Notes: generated by a model from the letters alone, not told the origin. A stretch of DNA of 64,000 nucleotides from Streptomyces sp. DSM 15324 (GCF_001514285.1 NZ_KQ949025.1:561571-625570); one strand, 5' to 3'; counted from the first letter of the stretch, positions 34,855-44,084 are shown. Program-made: numbers and translations.

Positions 34855-36063
34855 ATGCCCGCAGATCTCGCCGTCATCGGACTCGGCCCGCTCGGCCTGC
34901 CCCTGGCCCAGGCCGCGGTGGCCGCCGGCATCGCCACCCTCGGCTACCGGACCGGACCCGAGACGGGCCCCCTCAGCGCCGCCGAGCTGCGCCGGATGCT
35001 CTCGGGGGGCTTCCGGACCGCCACCGACCCGGCCGGGCTGAGCCGGGTGCGCACGGCCGTCATCTGCGCGCCCACCCCGCGCGACGCGGCCGGCGGCCTC
35101 GACCTGGGGCAGGTGGAGGCCGCCGCCCGCGCCCTCGGCGCCCGGTTGCGCCCGCACACCACCGTCATCCTGGAGTCACCGGTCCACCCGGGGACGACGG
35201 AGGACTTCCTGCGCCCACTCCTCGAAGAGACGTCCGGCCTGCGCGCGGGCCGCGACTTCCACCTCGCCTACTCCCCCAGCCGGGTCGACCCGGGCAGCCG
35301 CGCCTTCACCCCCGCGAACACCCCGAAGGTCATCGGCGGCCTCACCCCCGCCTGCACCGAGTCCGCCGCGGCCTTCTACGGCCGCCTCACGGACAAGGTG
35401 GTACGCGCGCGTGGCGTCCGGGAGGCCGAGACGGTCCACCTCCTGGAGACCAACTTCCGGCACGTCAACATGGCCCTCGTCAACGAGATGGCCGTCCTCT
35501 GCCACGACCTCGGCGTCGATCTGTGGGACGTCGTCCGCTGCGCCGAGACCAAGCCCTTCGGCTTCCAGGCCTTCCGCCCCGGCCCCGGCGTCGGCGGCCA
35601 CGCGGTCCCGCTGGACCGCGCGGGCCTCCCGGGCAGCCCCCTGCGCATGGTCGAACTGGCCCAGCAGGTCAACAGCCGGATGCCGCGGTACGTCGTCCAG
35701 CGCGCCGCCGCCCTGCTCAACGAGCACGGGAAGTCGGCCCGGGGCGCCCGCGTCCTCCTCCTCGGCGTCACCTACAAGCCCGACCTCGCCGACCTGACCG
35801 GCACCCCCGCCCACGAGATCGCCATCCGCCTGATGGAACTCGGCGCCGCCGTCAGCTACCACGACCCGCACGTCCCCGCCTGGAGCGTCCTGGACCGCCC
35901 GGTCCCCCGCGCCGACTCCTTCTACGAGTCCGCCGCCGACGCCGACCTCACGATCCTCCTCCAGCACCACCGCACGTACGACCTCCAGGGCCTCTCGGTG
36001 AAGGCCCAGCTGCTGCTGGACACACGGGGAGCCACGCCCACGGGGGCGGCGCACCGGTTGTGA
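34855..36063 (+). CDS. UDP-glucose/ManNAc dehydrogenase family protein lacking catalytic residues
   Basis: 402 residues with the full three-domain layout of the UDP-glucose/GDP-mannose dehydrogenase family: Rossmann start LAVIGLGPLGLPLA, ESPVHPGTTED, SPSRVDPGSRAF, central helix HLLETNFRHVNMALVNEMAVL, PGPGVGGHAVPLD, and the C-terminal domain with GVTYKPDLADLTGTP. Key positions differ: the nucleophile Cys of GGHC is Ala, the Lys and Asn of KLLEN are His and Thr, and the Glu of SPERVDPG is Ser. NAD-type binding is plausible but the usual two-step oxidation is not, so it may be a pseudoenzyme or have a new reaction. Good ribosome binding site (GGAAGGA). Immediately followed by the repeat element. 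Confidence 0.85.
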   Translation: MPADLAVIGLGPLGLPLAQAAVAAGIATLGYRTGPETGPLSAAELRRMLSGGFRTATDPAGLSRVRTAVICAPTPRDAAGGLDLGQVEAAARALGARLRPHTTVILESPVHPGTTEDFLRPLLEETSGLRAGRDFHLAYSPSRVDPGSRAFTPANTPKVIGGLTPACTESAAAFYGRLTDKVVRARGVREAETVHLLETNFRHVNMALVNEMAVLCHDLGVDLWDVVRCAETKPFGFQAFRPGPGVGGHAVPLDRAGLPGSPLRMVELAQQVNSRMPRYVVQRAAALLNEHGKSARGARVLLLGVTYKPDLADLTGTPAHEIAIRLMELGAAVSYHDPHVPAWSVLDRPVPRADSFYESAADADLTILLQHHRTYDLQGLSVKAQLLLDTRGATPTGAAHRL

Positions 36064-36136
36064 AGGGGGCGCGTGGGGGGCCGGTGGACTCCCGGGATGG
36101 TGGCATGCGGGGTCCGGCGCCAGTACGGTAGGAGCA

Positions 36137-36436
36137 GGTGGAGCCCACCGCAGTGGCCACTGCGTCAGGCTCCTGGATGGATCACGGAGTGTCCGCCCCT
36201 AGTTGGTGTGGGGGCGGCCGCTCACCATCCGAAAAGGATGGAGCCCACCGCAGCAGGCACTGCGGCAGGCTCCTGGATGGATCACGGAGTGTCCGCCCCT
36301 AGTGTGTGTGGGGGCGGCCGCTCACCATCCGAAAAGGGTGGAGCCCACCGCAGTGGTCCCTGCGGCAGGCTCCAGGATGGATCACGGAGTGTCCGCCCCT
36401 AGAGTGTTTGGGGGCGGCCGCTCACCATCCGAAAAG
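36137..36436. repeat. Three 100-bp tandem repeats, each with two stem-loops
   Basis: The units begin at 36137, 36237 and 36337, each exactly 100 bp. Hairpin A is GGAGCC-CA-CCGCAG, loop, CTGCGG-CA-GGCTCC (unit 1 has T for the last G of CTGCGG). Hairpin B is bounded by GGATGG and CCATCC with an inner CCGCCCC/GGGGCGG stem. Almost all differences between units fall in the two apical loops: TGGCCA, CAGGCA, TGGTCC in A, and TTGGTGTG, TGTGTGTG, AGTGTTTG in B. The stems and flanks are near identical, which suggests that the structure matters or that copies arose recently. Confidence 0.85.
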
Positions 36437-36521
36437 GCGCAAGATCCACCTCCTCTTGAACTGGACCATCCGAAGACGGATCCGGTCCCAGCGGGTGGGC
36501 TTGCGGTGGCGTCCCACGGGC

Positions 36522-36624
36522 GCCCCCTTCCACGATGCCGCCCAGTGACCCGGTGGGACGGTCCGTCGGAACTCGGGCCGGGCCCCGAGGGCCGGGGTCC
36601 GGAACGATGTCCTTGGAAGGGGGC
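36522..36624. repeat. Nested inverted repeat (103 bp) downstream of the tandem units
   Basis: GCCCCCTTCCA (36522-36532) is perfectly inverted as TGGAAGGGGGC (36614-36624). Inside lie GTCCG/CGGAA-type and CTCGGG...CCCGAG stems, so an RNA would fold as a branched structure. A separate hairpin GGACC-ATCCG-AAGA-CGGAT-CC-GGTCC is at 36463-36488, whose ATCCGAA echoes the end of each tandem unit. Confidence 0.5.
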
Positions 36625-36753
36625 AACCCCACACAACTGGGGCGCCGAGACGGACGCTATCGCCTGCGACCCCCTGACCAGCCCAGATCCACCCTGAACG
36701 CAACCACGCGCCCCCTCCCCATCCCACACGCCCTCATGTCCCCGGGCATGCGA

Positions 36754-36790
36754 AAGGGGCCGGTCGCCCGTTGTGGGTGACCGGCCCCTT
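36754..36790. terminator. Terminator hairpin at the 3' end of guaB3
   Basis: AAGGGGCCGGTC (36754-36765) pairs with GACCGGCCCCTT (36779-36790), a perfect 12-bp stem, 15 bases past the guaB3 stop. It would also stop any transcript leaving the repeat element on the plus strand. Confidence 0.75.
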
Positions 36791-36804
36791 CGGGGCGCCG
36801 GGTG

Positions 36805-37929
36805 TCAGCGGCGGTGCTGCGAGTCCGCCACCGTCACCTCGACGCGCTGGAACTCCTTCAGCTCGCTGTAGCCGGTGGTGGCCATCGCGCGGCGCAGGGC
36901 GCCGAAGAGGTTCATCGAGCCGTCGGGGGTGTGCGACGGGCCCGTGAGGACCTCCTCGATCGTGCCGACCGTGCCGAGGTCGACCTTCTTGCCGCGCGGC
37001 AGCTCGTCGTTGACGGCCTCCATGCCCCAGTGGTGACCCTTGCCCGGCGCGTCGGTCGCACGGGCCAGCGGGGAGCCCATCATCACCGAGTCGGCACCGC
37101 AGGCGATCGCCTTGGGCAGGTCGCCGGACCAGCCGACCCCGCCGTCCGCGATGACGTGCACGTACCGGCCGCCGGACTCGTCCATGTAGTCGCGCCGGGC
37201 GGCCGCGACATCGGCCACCGCGGTCGCCATCGGGACCTGGATGCCCAGGACGTTACGGGTGGTGTGCGCGGCGCCGCCGCCGAAGCCGACCAGGACGCCC
37301 GCCGCGCCGGTGCGCATCAGGTGCAGGGCCGCCGTGTAGGTGGCGCAGCCGCCGACGATCACCGGGACGTCGAGTTCGTAGATGAACTGCTTCAGGTTCA
37401 GCGGCTCGTGCGAACCGGAGACGTGCTCCGCCGAGACCGTCGTACCGCGGATGACGAAGATGTCCACGCCCGCGTCGACGACGGCCTTGGAGAACTGGGC
37501 CGTGCGCTGCGGGGAGAGCGCGGCCGCCGTGACCACACCGGAGTCGCGCACCTCCTTGATGCGCGCGCCGATCAGCTCCTCCTTGATGGGGGCGGAGTAG
37601 ATCTCCTGGAGGCGCCGGGTCGCCGTGTCCGCGTCGAGGTCGACGATCTCGTCGAGGAGCGGCTGCGGGTCCTCGTACCGGGTCCACAGGCCTTCGAGGT
37701 TGAGGACACCGAGGCCGCCGAGCTCGCCGATGCGGATCGCGGTGGCCGGGGAGACGACCGAGTCCATGGGGGCGGCCAGGAAGGGCAGCTCGAAGCGGTA
37801 GGCGTCGATCTGCCAGGCGATCGAGACCTCCTTCGGGTCCCGCGTACGGCGGCTGGGGACGACGGCGATGTCGTCGAAGGCGTACGCCCGGCGGCCGCGC
37901 TTGCCGCGCCCGATCTCGATCTCAGTCAC
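36805..37929 (-). CDS. guaB3: GuaB3 family IMP dehydrogenase-like protein
   Basis: 374 residues, a TIM-barrel IMPDH/GMP-reductase relative without the CBS domains of true IMPDH. Motifs: FDDIAVVPSRRTRDP at the N terminus, LAAPMDSVVSP, PVIVGGCATY, and the phosphate-binding region HVIADGGVGWSGDLPKAIACGADSVMMGSP. The IMPDH catalytic loop GSICTTR appears as GAAHTTR, with His instead of the nucleophilic Cys, so IMP oxidation by the standard route is unlikely. A cyanobacterial GuaB3 has been reported to reduce GMP, but it may not share this substitution. Start GTG 37929. It lies 103 bases downstream of guaB on the same strand, with the guaB terminator between, as in mycobacteria. Confidence 0.9.
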   Translation of the reverse strand: MTEIEIGRGKRGRRAYAFDDIAVVPSRRTRDPKEVSIAWQIDAYRFELPFLAAPMDSVVSPATAIRIGELGGLGVLNLEGLWTRYEDPQPLLDEIVDLDADTATRRLQEIYSAPIKEELIGARIKEVRDSGVVTAAALSPQRTAQFSKAVVDAGVDIFVIRGTTVSAEHVSGSHEPLNLKQFIYELDVPVIVGGCATYTAALHLMRTGAAGVLVGFGGGAAHTTRNVLGIQVPMATAVADVAAARRDYMDESGGRYVHVIADGGVGWSGDLPKAIACGADSVMMGSPLARATDAPGKGHHWGMEAVNDELPRGKKVDLGTVGTIEEVLTGPSHTPDGSMNLFGALRRAMATTGYSELKEFQRVEVTVADSQHRR

Positions 37930-37987
37930 GTCTGTGGCCTTTCCCTGATGCGTTCAGCGTCTTCCAGTATCGCCGACGGGCACGACA

Positions 37988-38018
37988 AGGGCGGCCCCGG
38001 TGCGCCCGGGACCGCCCT
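37988..38018 (-). terminator. guaB terminator hairpin
   Basis: AGGGCGG plus CCCCGG (from 37988) pairs with CCCGGG plus CCGCCCT (to 38018) with a small bulge around TGCG. It lies just after the guaB stop codon, upstream of guaB3. Confidence 0.65.
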
Positions 38019-38032
38019 GGAAGGCCTGCCGC

Positions 38033-39577
<1,545 letters not shown>

Positions 39578-39689
39578 CTAACGGGAAGTGAACCTCCCGA
39601 ATTCCACGGTGGGACGCCGCTCCGGGCTTCGTATGTTCGTACGGAAATCCCGGCGCGCCCGTTCATACGGCGCCGACTATGCGTGTTTT

Positions 39690-40367
39690 CTACTGTTCGG
39701 CGAGAGCCCGCAGCCGGCTCAGCGCCCGGTGCTGGGCCACCCGGACCGCTCCGGGTGACATTCCCAACATCTGACCGGTCTCCTCGGCGGTGAGGCCCAC
39801 CGCGATCCGCAGCAGGAGCAGCTCCCGCTGGTTCTCGGGCAGGTTGGCCAGGAGTTTCTTGGCCCATTCGGCGTCGCTGCTGAGCAGGGCGCGCTCCTCC
39901 GGGCCGAGGGAGTCGTCGGGGCGTTCCGGCATCTCGTCGGAGGGGACCGCGGTGGAGCCGGGGTGCCGCATGGCGGCCCGCTGCAGGTCGGCGACCTTGT
40001 GCGAGGCGATCGCGAACACGAACGCCTCGAAGGGCCTGCCGGTGTCGCGGTAGCGGGGCAGGGCGAGCAGGACCGCGACGCAGACCTCCTGGGCGAGGTC
40101 CTCGACGAAGTGGCGCGCGTCGCCGGGGAGCCGGGAGAGCCGGGTGCGGCAGTACCGCAGGGCGAGGGGGTGGACGTGGGCGAGAAGGTCGTGCGTGGCC
40201 TGCTCGTCGCCGTCGACGGCGCGATGCACGAGCGAACCGATCGTCCCCACGGCAGTGACCGCCTCGTCGTCGCGCATCGGTCCATGGTGCACCGCGGCCG
40301 ACGGGTCCGCGGCACCGTGCTCGTCGTTGTGCACCGAAGCGTTATGAGCAGGTGCGCCGGAACTCAT
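39690..40367 (-). CDS. shbA: ECF-type RNA polymerase sigma factor ShbA
   Basis: 225 residues from ATG 40367, chosen because AAGGGGAGG lies just upstream; a GTG at 40418 gives 17 more residues. After a 40-residue disordered start come sigma region 2 ([30 protein letters not shown] ... [43 protein letters not shown]) and region 4 ([49 protein letters not shown]). Position between guaB and bldM matches the Streptomyces sigma factor ShbA, which in S. griseus drives transcription of the principal sigma gene hrdB (family knowledge). Mycobacterial SigD has the same neighbourhood. No anti-sigma gene is adjacent. Confidence 0.87.
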   Translation of the reverse strand: MSSGAPAHNASVHNDEHGAADPSAAVHHGPMRDDEAVTAVGTIGSLVHRAVDGDEQATHDLLAHVHPLALRYCRTRLSRLPGDARHFVEDLAQEVCVAVLLALPRYRDTGRPFEAFVFAIASHKVADLQRAAMRHPGSTAVPSDEMPERPDDSLGPEERALLSSDAEWAKKLLANLPENQRELLLLRIAVGLTAEETGQMLGMSPGAVRVAQHRALSRLRALAEQ

Positions 40368-40955
40368 CCCCTGCGCCCTCCCCTTCCGCTCGACCGACTC
40401 GTCCCCGAGAGACTCCACATCTCAAGGATGCGGCATCGGCGGCGAAACGAGCAGCGGGCACCCGGCGGAGCCCGGCGCGAGCCTCGCCCGCCGCCCCGGA
40501 GACGGGTGTCCCGACCCCGTCTGAACAGGGAGGTTCCCTCATGCCTCCCCTCCTTCCGACCGACCGGACACCGACCGCACACCACCCGCCGGGACGACGA
40601 CATCCACCGAACGGCCCACCGGCTGGTTCGGGGCGGGTGCCCGGTTTCGGTGCGGGCGACCCCGACTTCCCGGCGACGCGCTGCCGGCACGGCAGCGGCA
40701 GCGACCGATGGGTTTCGGTGAAGGAGCGAGGGGCGGGGAAACGCCGGGGTGCCCCCGCGCGGACGACGACACGGCCGAAGGGCAGCCGCGCGCGGGAGGG
40801 CGCCGGCCCCGCGGGCAAGCGCGACCCGCCCGCGGCCGCGCACACGGGGCCCGTAAGGCGGGACACCGCACCGGCCCGCACCACGGAAACCCGAGACGGC
40901 CCGCACCACAGAGCACCGGACCAACCCGCCCCCAGTGCGTGACCGCCGGACGGCG
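40368..40955. other. 588-base spacer between bldM and shbA, no supported gene
   Basis: Open frames on both strands here are low complexity (Pro/Arg/Ala) without codon-position bias, so none is called. The region should hold the shbA promoter; no confident -10/-35 pair was found. If the GTG at 40418 is used, shbA takes the first 51 bases. Confidence 0.5.
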
Positions 40956-41567
40956 CTAGCGGACCAGTCCCCACCGGAAGCCCAGGGCCACCGCGTGGGC
41001 GCGGTCCGAGGCGCCGAGTTTCTTGAACAGGCGCCGGGCGTGGGTCTTGACGGTGTCCTCGGAGAGGAACAGCTCGCGGCCGATCTCCGCGTTGGAGCGG
41101 CCGTGGCTCATGCCTTCGAGGACCTGGATCTCGCGCGCGGTGAGCGTGGGCGCCGCGCCCATCTCGGCGGAGCGCAGCCGGCGCGGGGCCAGCCGCCAGG
41201 TCGGGTCGGCGAGCGCCTGGGTGACGGTCGCCCGCAGCTCCGCGCGGGAGGCGTCCTTGTGCAGATAGCCGCGGGCCCCGGCGGCGACCGCGAGGGCCAC
41301 GCCGTCCAGGTCCTCGGCGACGGTGAGCATGATGATGCGCGCACCGGGGTCGGCGGACAGCAGCCGCCGTACGGTCTCGACGCCGCCCAGTCCGGGCATG
41401 CGCACGTCCATCAGGATGAGGTCCGAGCGGTCGGCGCCCCAGCGGCGGAGGACTTCCTCGCCGTTGGCCGCCGTCGTCACGCGCTCGACGCCGGGCACGG
41501 TCGCGACCGCGCGGCGGAGCGCCTCTCGGGCAAGCGGGGAGTCGTCGCAGACGAGGACGGAAGTCAT
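40956..41567 (-). CDS. bldM: Atypical response regulator BldM
   Basis: 203 residues. Receiver domain (1-120: VLVCDDSPLAREALRRAV, acceptor-site Asp in LILMDVRMPGLGG, Lys in GYLHKDASRAEL) and LuxR-type helix-turn-helix (about 140-203: LTAREIQVLEGMSHGRSNAEIGRELFLSEDTVKTHARRLFKKLGASDRAHAVALG). The sequence and its place beside whiD identify BldM, an orphan regulator that acts without phosphorylation as a homodimer for aerial-mycelium genes and with WhiI for sporulation genes. GGAGGG precedes the ATG at 41567. A sigma-BldN promoter lies about 125 bases upstream. Confidence 0.95.
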   Translation of the reverse strand: MTSVLVCDDSPLAREALRRAVATVPGVERVTTAANGEEVLRRWGADRSDLILMDVRMPGLGGVETVRRLLSADPGARIIMLTVAEDLDGVALAVAAGARGYLHKDASRAELRATVTQALADPTWRLAPRRLRSAEMGAAPTLTAREIQVLEGMSHGRSNAEIGRELFLSEDTVKTHARRLFKKLGASDRAHAVALGFRWGLVR

Positions 41568-41946
41568 GGCCGCCCTCCGCAGCTGATGCGCGTCACCTTG
41601 TGCCTCCAGGCTGGTGGGAAATCGTCACCTGTGCGGTCGACCGTCTCGGACGCCTGCCCGAGCGTTTGTGTTTTCAACCGCCTCGCACTCTCAACGATGG
41701 TCACTCGAAAGAGTTACGGGGCCGCGTGCAGACTTCGGCACTCTACGTGAGGGCGTGGACACGGTGGAGGGTGCCGCGCTGACCCTCAAGCTTTCATCAC
41801 AACCCATGCCCCATTCAGCCCTATTTCTTCCCTTTAGCTGGTGTCTGAGGCTAGATTCGCAATGAGTCATATTTTCATCTCCTTAGATCGTAGTTGTACG
41901 GTCGTGGGCACCGTATCCGCTCAGAACGGCTACAAGGGGTCACGCA
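41568..41946. promoter_or_regulatory. Divergent bldM-whiD regulatory region
   Basis: 379 bases without a gene. It holds the BldN-type promoter of bldM (41691-41718) and, from about 41810, an AT-rich stretch (GAGTCATATTTTCATCTCC, then GTAGTTGTACGG and CACCGTATCC) that should contain the whiD promoters. AAGGGG at 41935-41940 is the whiD ribosome binding site. Confidence 0.6.
41691..41718 (-). promoter_or_regulatory. Sigma-BldN promoter of bldM
   Basis: Read on the minus strand: CGTAAC (41718-41713), exactly 16 bases, CGTTGA (41696-41691). This is the known sigma-BldN consensus and matches the bldMp1 promoter of S. coelicolor. Transcription would start near 41684, leaving a leader of about 117 bases. 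Confidence 0.88.
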
Positions 41947-42276
41947 ATGGCAGATTTCTCCCGCCTTCCCGGACCGAACGCGGACCTGTGGGACTGGCAG
42001 CTCCTGGCTGCCTGCCGCGGGGTGGACAGTTCGCTCTTCTTCCATCCGGAGGGTGAGCGCGGGGCGGCTCGGAGCGCTCGAGAGAACTCGGCCAAGGAGG
42101 TCTGCATGAGGTGCCCGGTCCGAGCGCAGTGCGCCGCGCACGCGCTCGCCGTACGTGAGCCGTACGGCGTGTGGGGCGGGTTGACCGAGGACGAGCGCGA
42201 GGAGCTGATGGGCCGGGCGCGCAACCGCCTGGTGTCAGCGTCGACGGGCGCGAGGGACGCGTCGTCGGACACATGA
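41947..42276 (+). CDS. whiD: WhiB-family iron-sulphur transcription factor WhiD
   Basis: 109 residues. Four Cys bind a 4Fe-4S cluster: one in LLAACRGVDSSLFF and three in VCMRCPVRAQCAAHA (C-x2-C-x5-C). The GVWGG turn and the basic C-terminal stretch (REELMGRARNRL) that binds the -35 end of promoters follow, as in all Wbl proteins. WhiD is needed for late spore maturation and septum placement, and it works with the principal sigma factor region 4. Its place opposite bldM and its opening MADFSRLPGPNADLWDWQLLA support the WhiD call. The mycobacterial orthologue is WhiB3. Confidence 0.94.
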   Translation: MADFSRLPGPNADLWDWQLLAACRGVDSSLFFHPEGERGAARSARENSAKEVCMRCPVRAQCAAHALAVREPYGVWGGLTEDEREELMGRARNRLVSASTGARDASSDT

Positions 42277-42329
42277 GAGAACGCACGTGAAGGAACTCTG
42301 AAGGAACGTTTCTGCAAGGCCGACGCCGG

Positions 42330-42357
42330 ACGGCGGGCACGCGCGCGTGCCCGCCGT
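42330..42357. terminator. Perfect 28-bp palindrome between whiD and the LysR gene
   Basis: ACGGCGGGCACGCG (42330-42343) is followed directly by its complement CGCGTGCCCGCCGT (42344-42357). The genes on both sides converge, so it serves as a bidirectional terminator. Confidence 0.75.
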
Positions 42358-42359
42358 TC

Positions 42360-43334
42360 CTACATGCCCCGAGTCGCCTGAGTCTCCTGAGTCGCCCGAG
42401 ACGCGCGCGGGGCCCGAGTGGACCGGGCCGCCCCTTCCAGCCGCTCCAGCGTCGCCGCGACCGCCGGCACCTGGGCCAGGTCGGGCAGGGTGAGCGCGAC
42501 GATCTCCCGCCGCACGGCCGGTTCGAGGGTGACCGCGCGCGCTCCCCGGGGCCGTACGGACTCGATCGCGAGCTGGGGCAGGACGGCCACCCCGAGACCT
42601 GCGCCGACCAGCCCGACCACCGCCGGGTAGTCGTCGGTCGCGAAGTCGATACGGGGGGTGAAGCCCGCCCGCTCGCACACCTCCACCAGCTGGCCCCGGC
42701 AGCGCGGGCACCCCGCGATCCACGGCTCGGCGGCGAGTTCACCGATGGCGACGGCCGGTGTGTGCGCCAGCCGGTGCCCCTCCGGTACGAGGGCGACGAG
42801 GCGGTCCGTCAGCAGCGGCCGTACGACGAGGTCGTCCCATTCCTCGGCCGCCCCCTCGGCCGGACCCGCGCCCGGCACGCGCGCGTAGCGGAACGCGAGG
42901 GCGATGTCGCAGTCGCCGGCCCGCAGCGCGTCGACCGACTCGGGCGGTTCGGCCTCCTCCAGGGAGACCCGGGTGCCGGGGTGATCGGCGCGCAGGGCGG
43001 CCAGGGCGGTGGGGACCAGCGTGGAACTGCCGCTGGGGAAGGAGACCAGCCGGACCCGGCCGGCGCGCAGCCCCGCGATCGCGGCGACCTCCTCCTCGGC
43101 GGCGGTGAGGCCGGAGAGGATCCCGGCCGCGTGCCGCACGAGGGCCTCGCCCGCCTGGGTCAGGCGCATCTCCCGGCCGCTGCGGATCAGCAGGGGGGTG
43201 CCCACGGAGGCTTCCAGCGCCTTCATCTGCTGACTGACGGCCGGCTGGGTGCAGCCCAGCTCGCGGCCGGCCGCTGAGAAGGAACCGGTGGCGGCGACGG
43301 CGCGCAGGACGCGGAGATGGCGGGCCTCGATCAT
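42360..43334 (-). CDS. LysR-family transcriptional regulator
   Basis: 324 residues from ATG 43334. The N-terminal winged helix-turn-helix is textbook LysR: MIEARHLRVLRAVAATGSF, AAGRELGCTQPAVSQQMKALE, LLIRSGREMRLTQAGEAL. The effector-binding domain (about 90-300) has the RVRLVSFPSGSSTLVP start and GCPRCRGQLVEVCERAGF, a Cys-x2-Cys pair that might sense redox state or metal. The C terminus is a short Thr/Arg/Ala repeat tail. It diverges from the MOSC gene across an 81-base gap, so that gene or itself is the probable target. Confidence 0.92.
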   Translation of the reverse strand: MIEARHLRVLRAVAATGSFSAAGRELGCTQPAVSQQMKALEASVGTPLLIRSGREMRLTQAGEALVRHAAGILSGLTAAEEEVAAIAGLRAGRVRLVSFPSGSSTLVPTALAALRADHPGTRVSLEEAEPPESVDALRAGDCDIALAFRYARVPGAGPAEGAAEEWDDLVVRPLLTDRLVALVPEGHRLAHTPAVAIGELAAEPWIAGCPRCRGQLVEVCERAGFTPRIDFATDDYPAVVGLVGAGLGVAVLPQLAIESVRPRGARAVTLEPAVRREIVALTLPDLAQVPAVAATLERLEGAARSTRAPRASRATQETQATRGM

Positions 43335-43415
43335 CTTTCGAGCATAAGGGAATCTTGGGCGATGAGGCGAAAAATGAGTAGACCCTTTGAGGTCCGGTGA
43401 CCTACGGTGGCGGCC

Positions 43416-44084
43416 ATGAGGCTGCTCTCCGTCAACGTGGGCCGGGCACGCGCCGTCCCTTACACCGATCACCCGCAGAAGCTGACGGGCATCGACAAGC
43501 GTCCGGTCGAGGGACCGGTGCGGATCTCGGCACCGGGACCCAAGGGCGTCGCCGGGAGCGGACTGGCCGGGGACGACGTCTGCTCCCTGAACCACCACGG
43601 CGGGAACGACCAGGCGGTGTACGCGGTCGCGCGCGAGGACCTCGACGACTGGGAGCCCGAGCTGGGGCGGGCGCTGCGGGCCGGCGCGTTCGGCGAGAAC
43701 CTCACCACCCATGGCCTCGACGTCTCCGGGGCGCGGATCGGCGAACGCTGGCGGATCGGCCCGGACGTGGTGCTGGAGGTGACCTCCGGGCGGATCCCCT
43801 GCCGTACCTTCCAGGGCCACCTGGGCGAGGAGAAGTGGGTCAGACGGTTCACGGAGAGGGCGGCGACCGGCGCGTATCTGCGGGTGATCGAACCGGGCGA
43901 GGTCCGCGCGGGGGACGCGATCGAGATCGTGCACGTCCCGGAGCACGAGGTGACGGCCCGGATGCAGTTCCAGGCCGTCACCACCCGTCGCGATCTACTG
44001 CCCCGGCTGCTCGCGGCGGGCGAGGCGCTGCATCCCGAGGCGCTGGAGCAGGCGCGGAAGTACGTGGCGAAGTACGGCGTCTGA
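43416..44084 (+). CDS. MOSC domain protein (YiiM-like)
   Basis: 222 residues. It shows the MOSC pattern: VGRARAVPYTDHPQKLTGIDKRPVEG, GLAGDDVCSLNHHGGNDQAVYA, GAFGENLTTHGLDVS, IGERWRIGPDVVLEVTSGRIPCRTF with the conserved Cys, and an acidic C-terminal helix region. YiiM-type MOSC proteins bind molybdenum cofactor and, in E. coli, reduce N-hydroxylated purines such as 6-N-hydroxylaminopurine, so protection from base analogues is possible. The ATG at 43416 is preferred over 43407 because it opens MRLLSVNVG. Probably regulated by the divergent LysR protein. Confidence 0.88.
   Translation: MRLLSVNVGRARAVPYTDHPQKLTGIDKRPVEGPVRISAPGPKGVAGSGLAGDDVCSLNHHGGNDQAVYAVAREDLDDWEPELGRALRAGAFGENLTTHGLDVSGARIGERWRIGPDVVLEVTSGRIPCRTFQGHLGEEKWVRRFTERAATGAYLRVIEPGEVRAGDAIEIVHVPEHEVTARMQFQAVTTRRDLLPRLLAAGEALHPEALEQARKYVAKYGV

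Larger units (their letters stand above)
36064..36716. repeat. 653-bp non-coding element with 13-bp terminal inverted repeats
   Basis: AGGGGGCGCGTGG (36064-36076), starting at the base after the stop codon of the upstream gene, is perfectly inverted as CCACGCGCCCCCT (36704-36716). Between them lie three 100-bp tandem hairpin units (36137-36436), a hairpin at 36463-36488 and a nested inverted repeat at 36522-36624. No frame crosses the repeats coherently, since 100 is not a multiple of three. No target-site duplication is visible, and no transposase. It may be a MITE-like insertion or a structured RNA locus. Confidence 0.6.

Noticed and set aside
36137..36436. CRISPR-like array
   Set aside because: Units are 100 bp direct repeats with no unique spacers, and no cas genes are present.
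36203..36697. Open frames across the 100-bp repeats (164, 80 and 115 codons on either strand)
   Set aside because: The period of 100 shifts the frame at each unit, there is no ribosome binding site, and codon third positions show no G/C bias; the variation pattern follows hairpin loops, not codons.
40368..40418. Longer ShbA from GTG 40418
   Set aside because: The ATG at 40367 has a much better ribosome binding site; the longer form cannot be excluded.
40352..40942. 196-codon plus-strand frame between shbA and bldM
   Set aside because: Pro/Arg/Ala low complexity, antisense to shbA at its start, with no codon bias or ribosome binding site.
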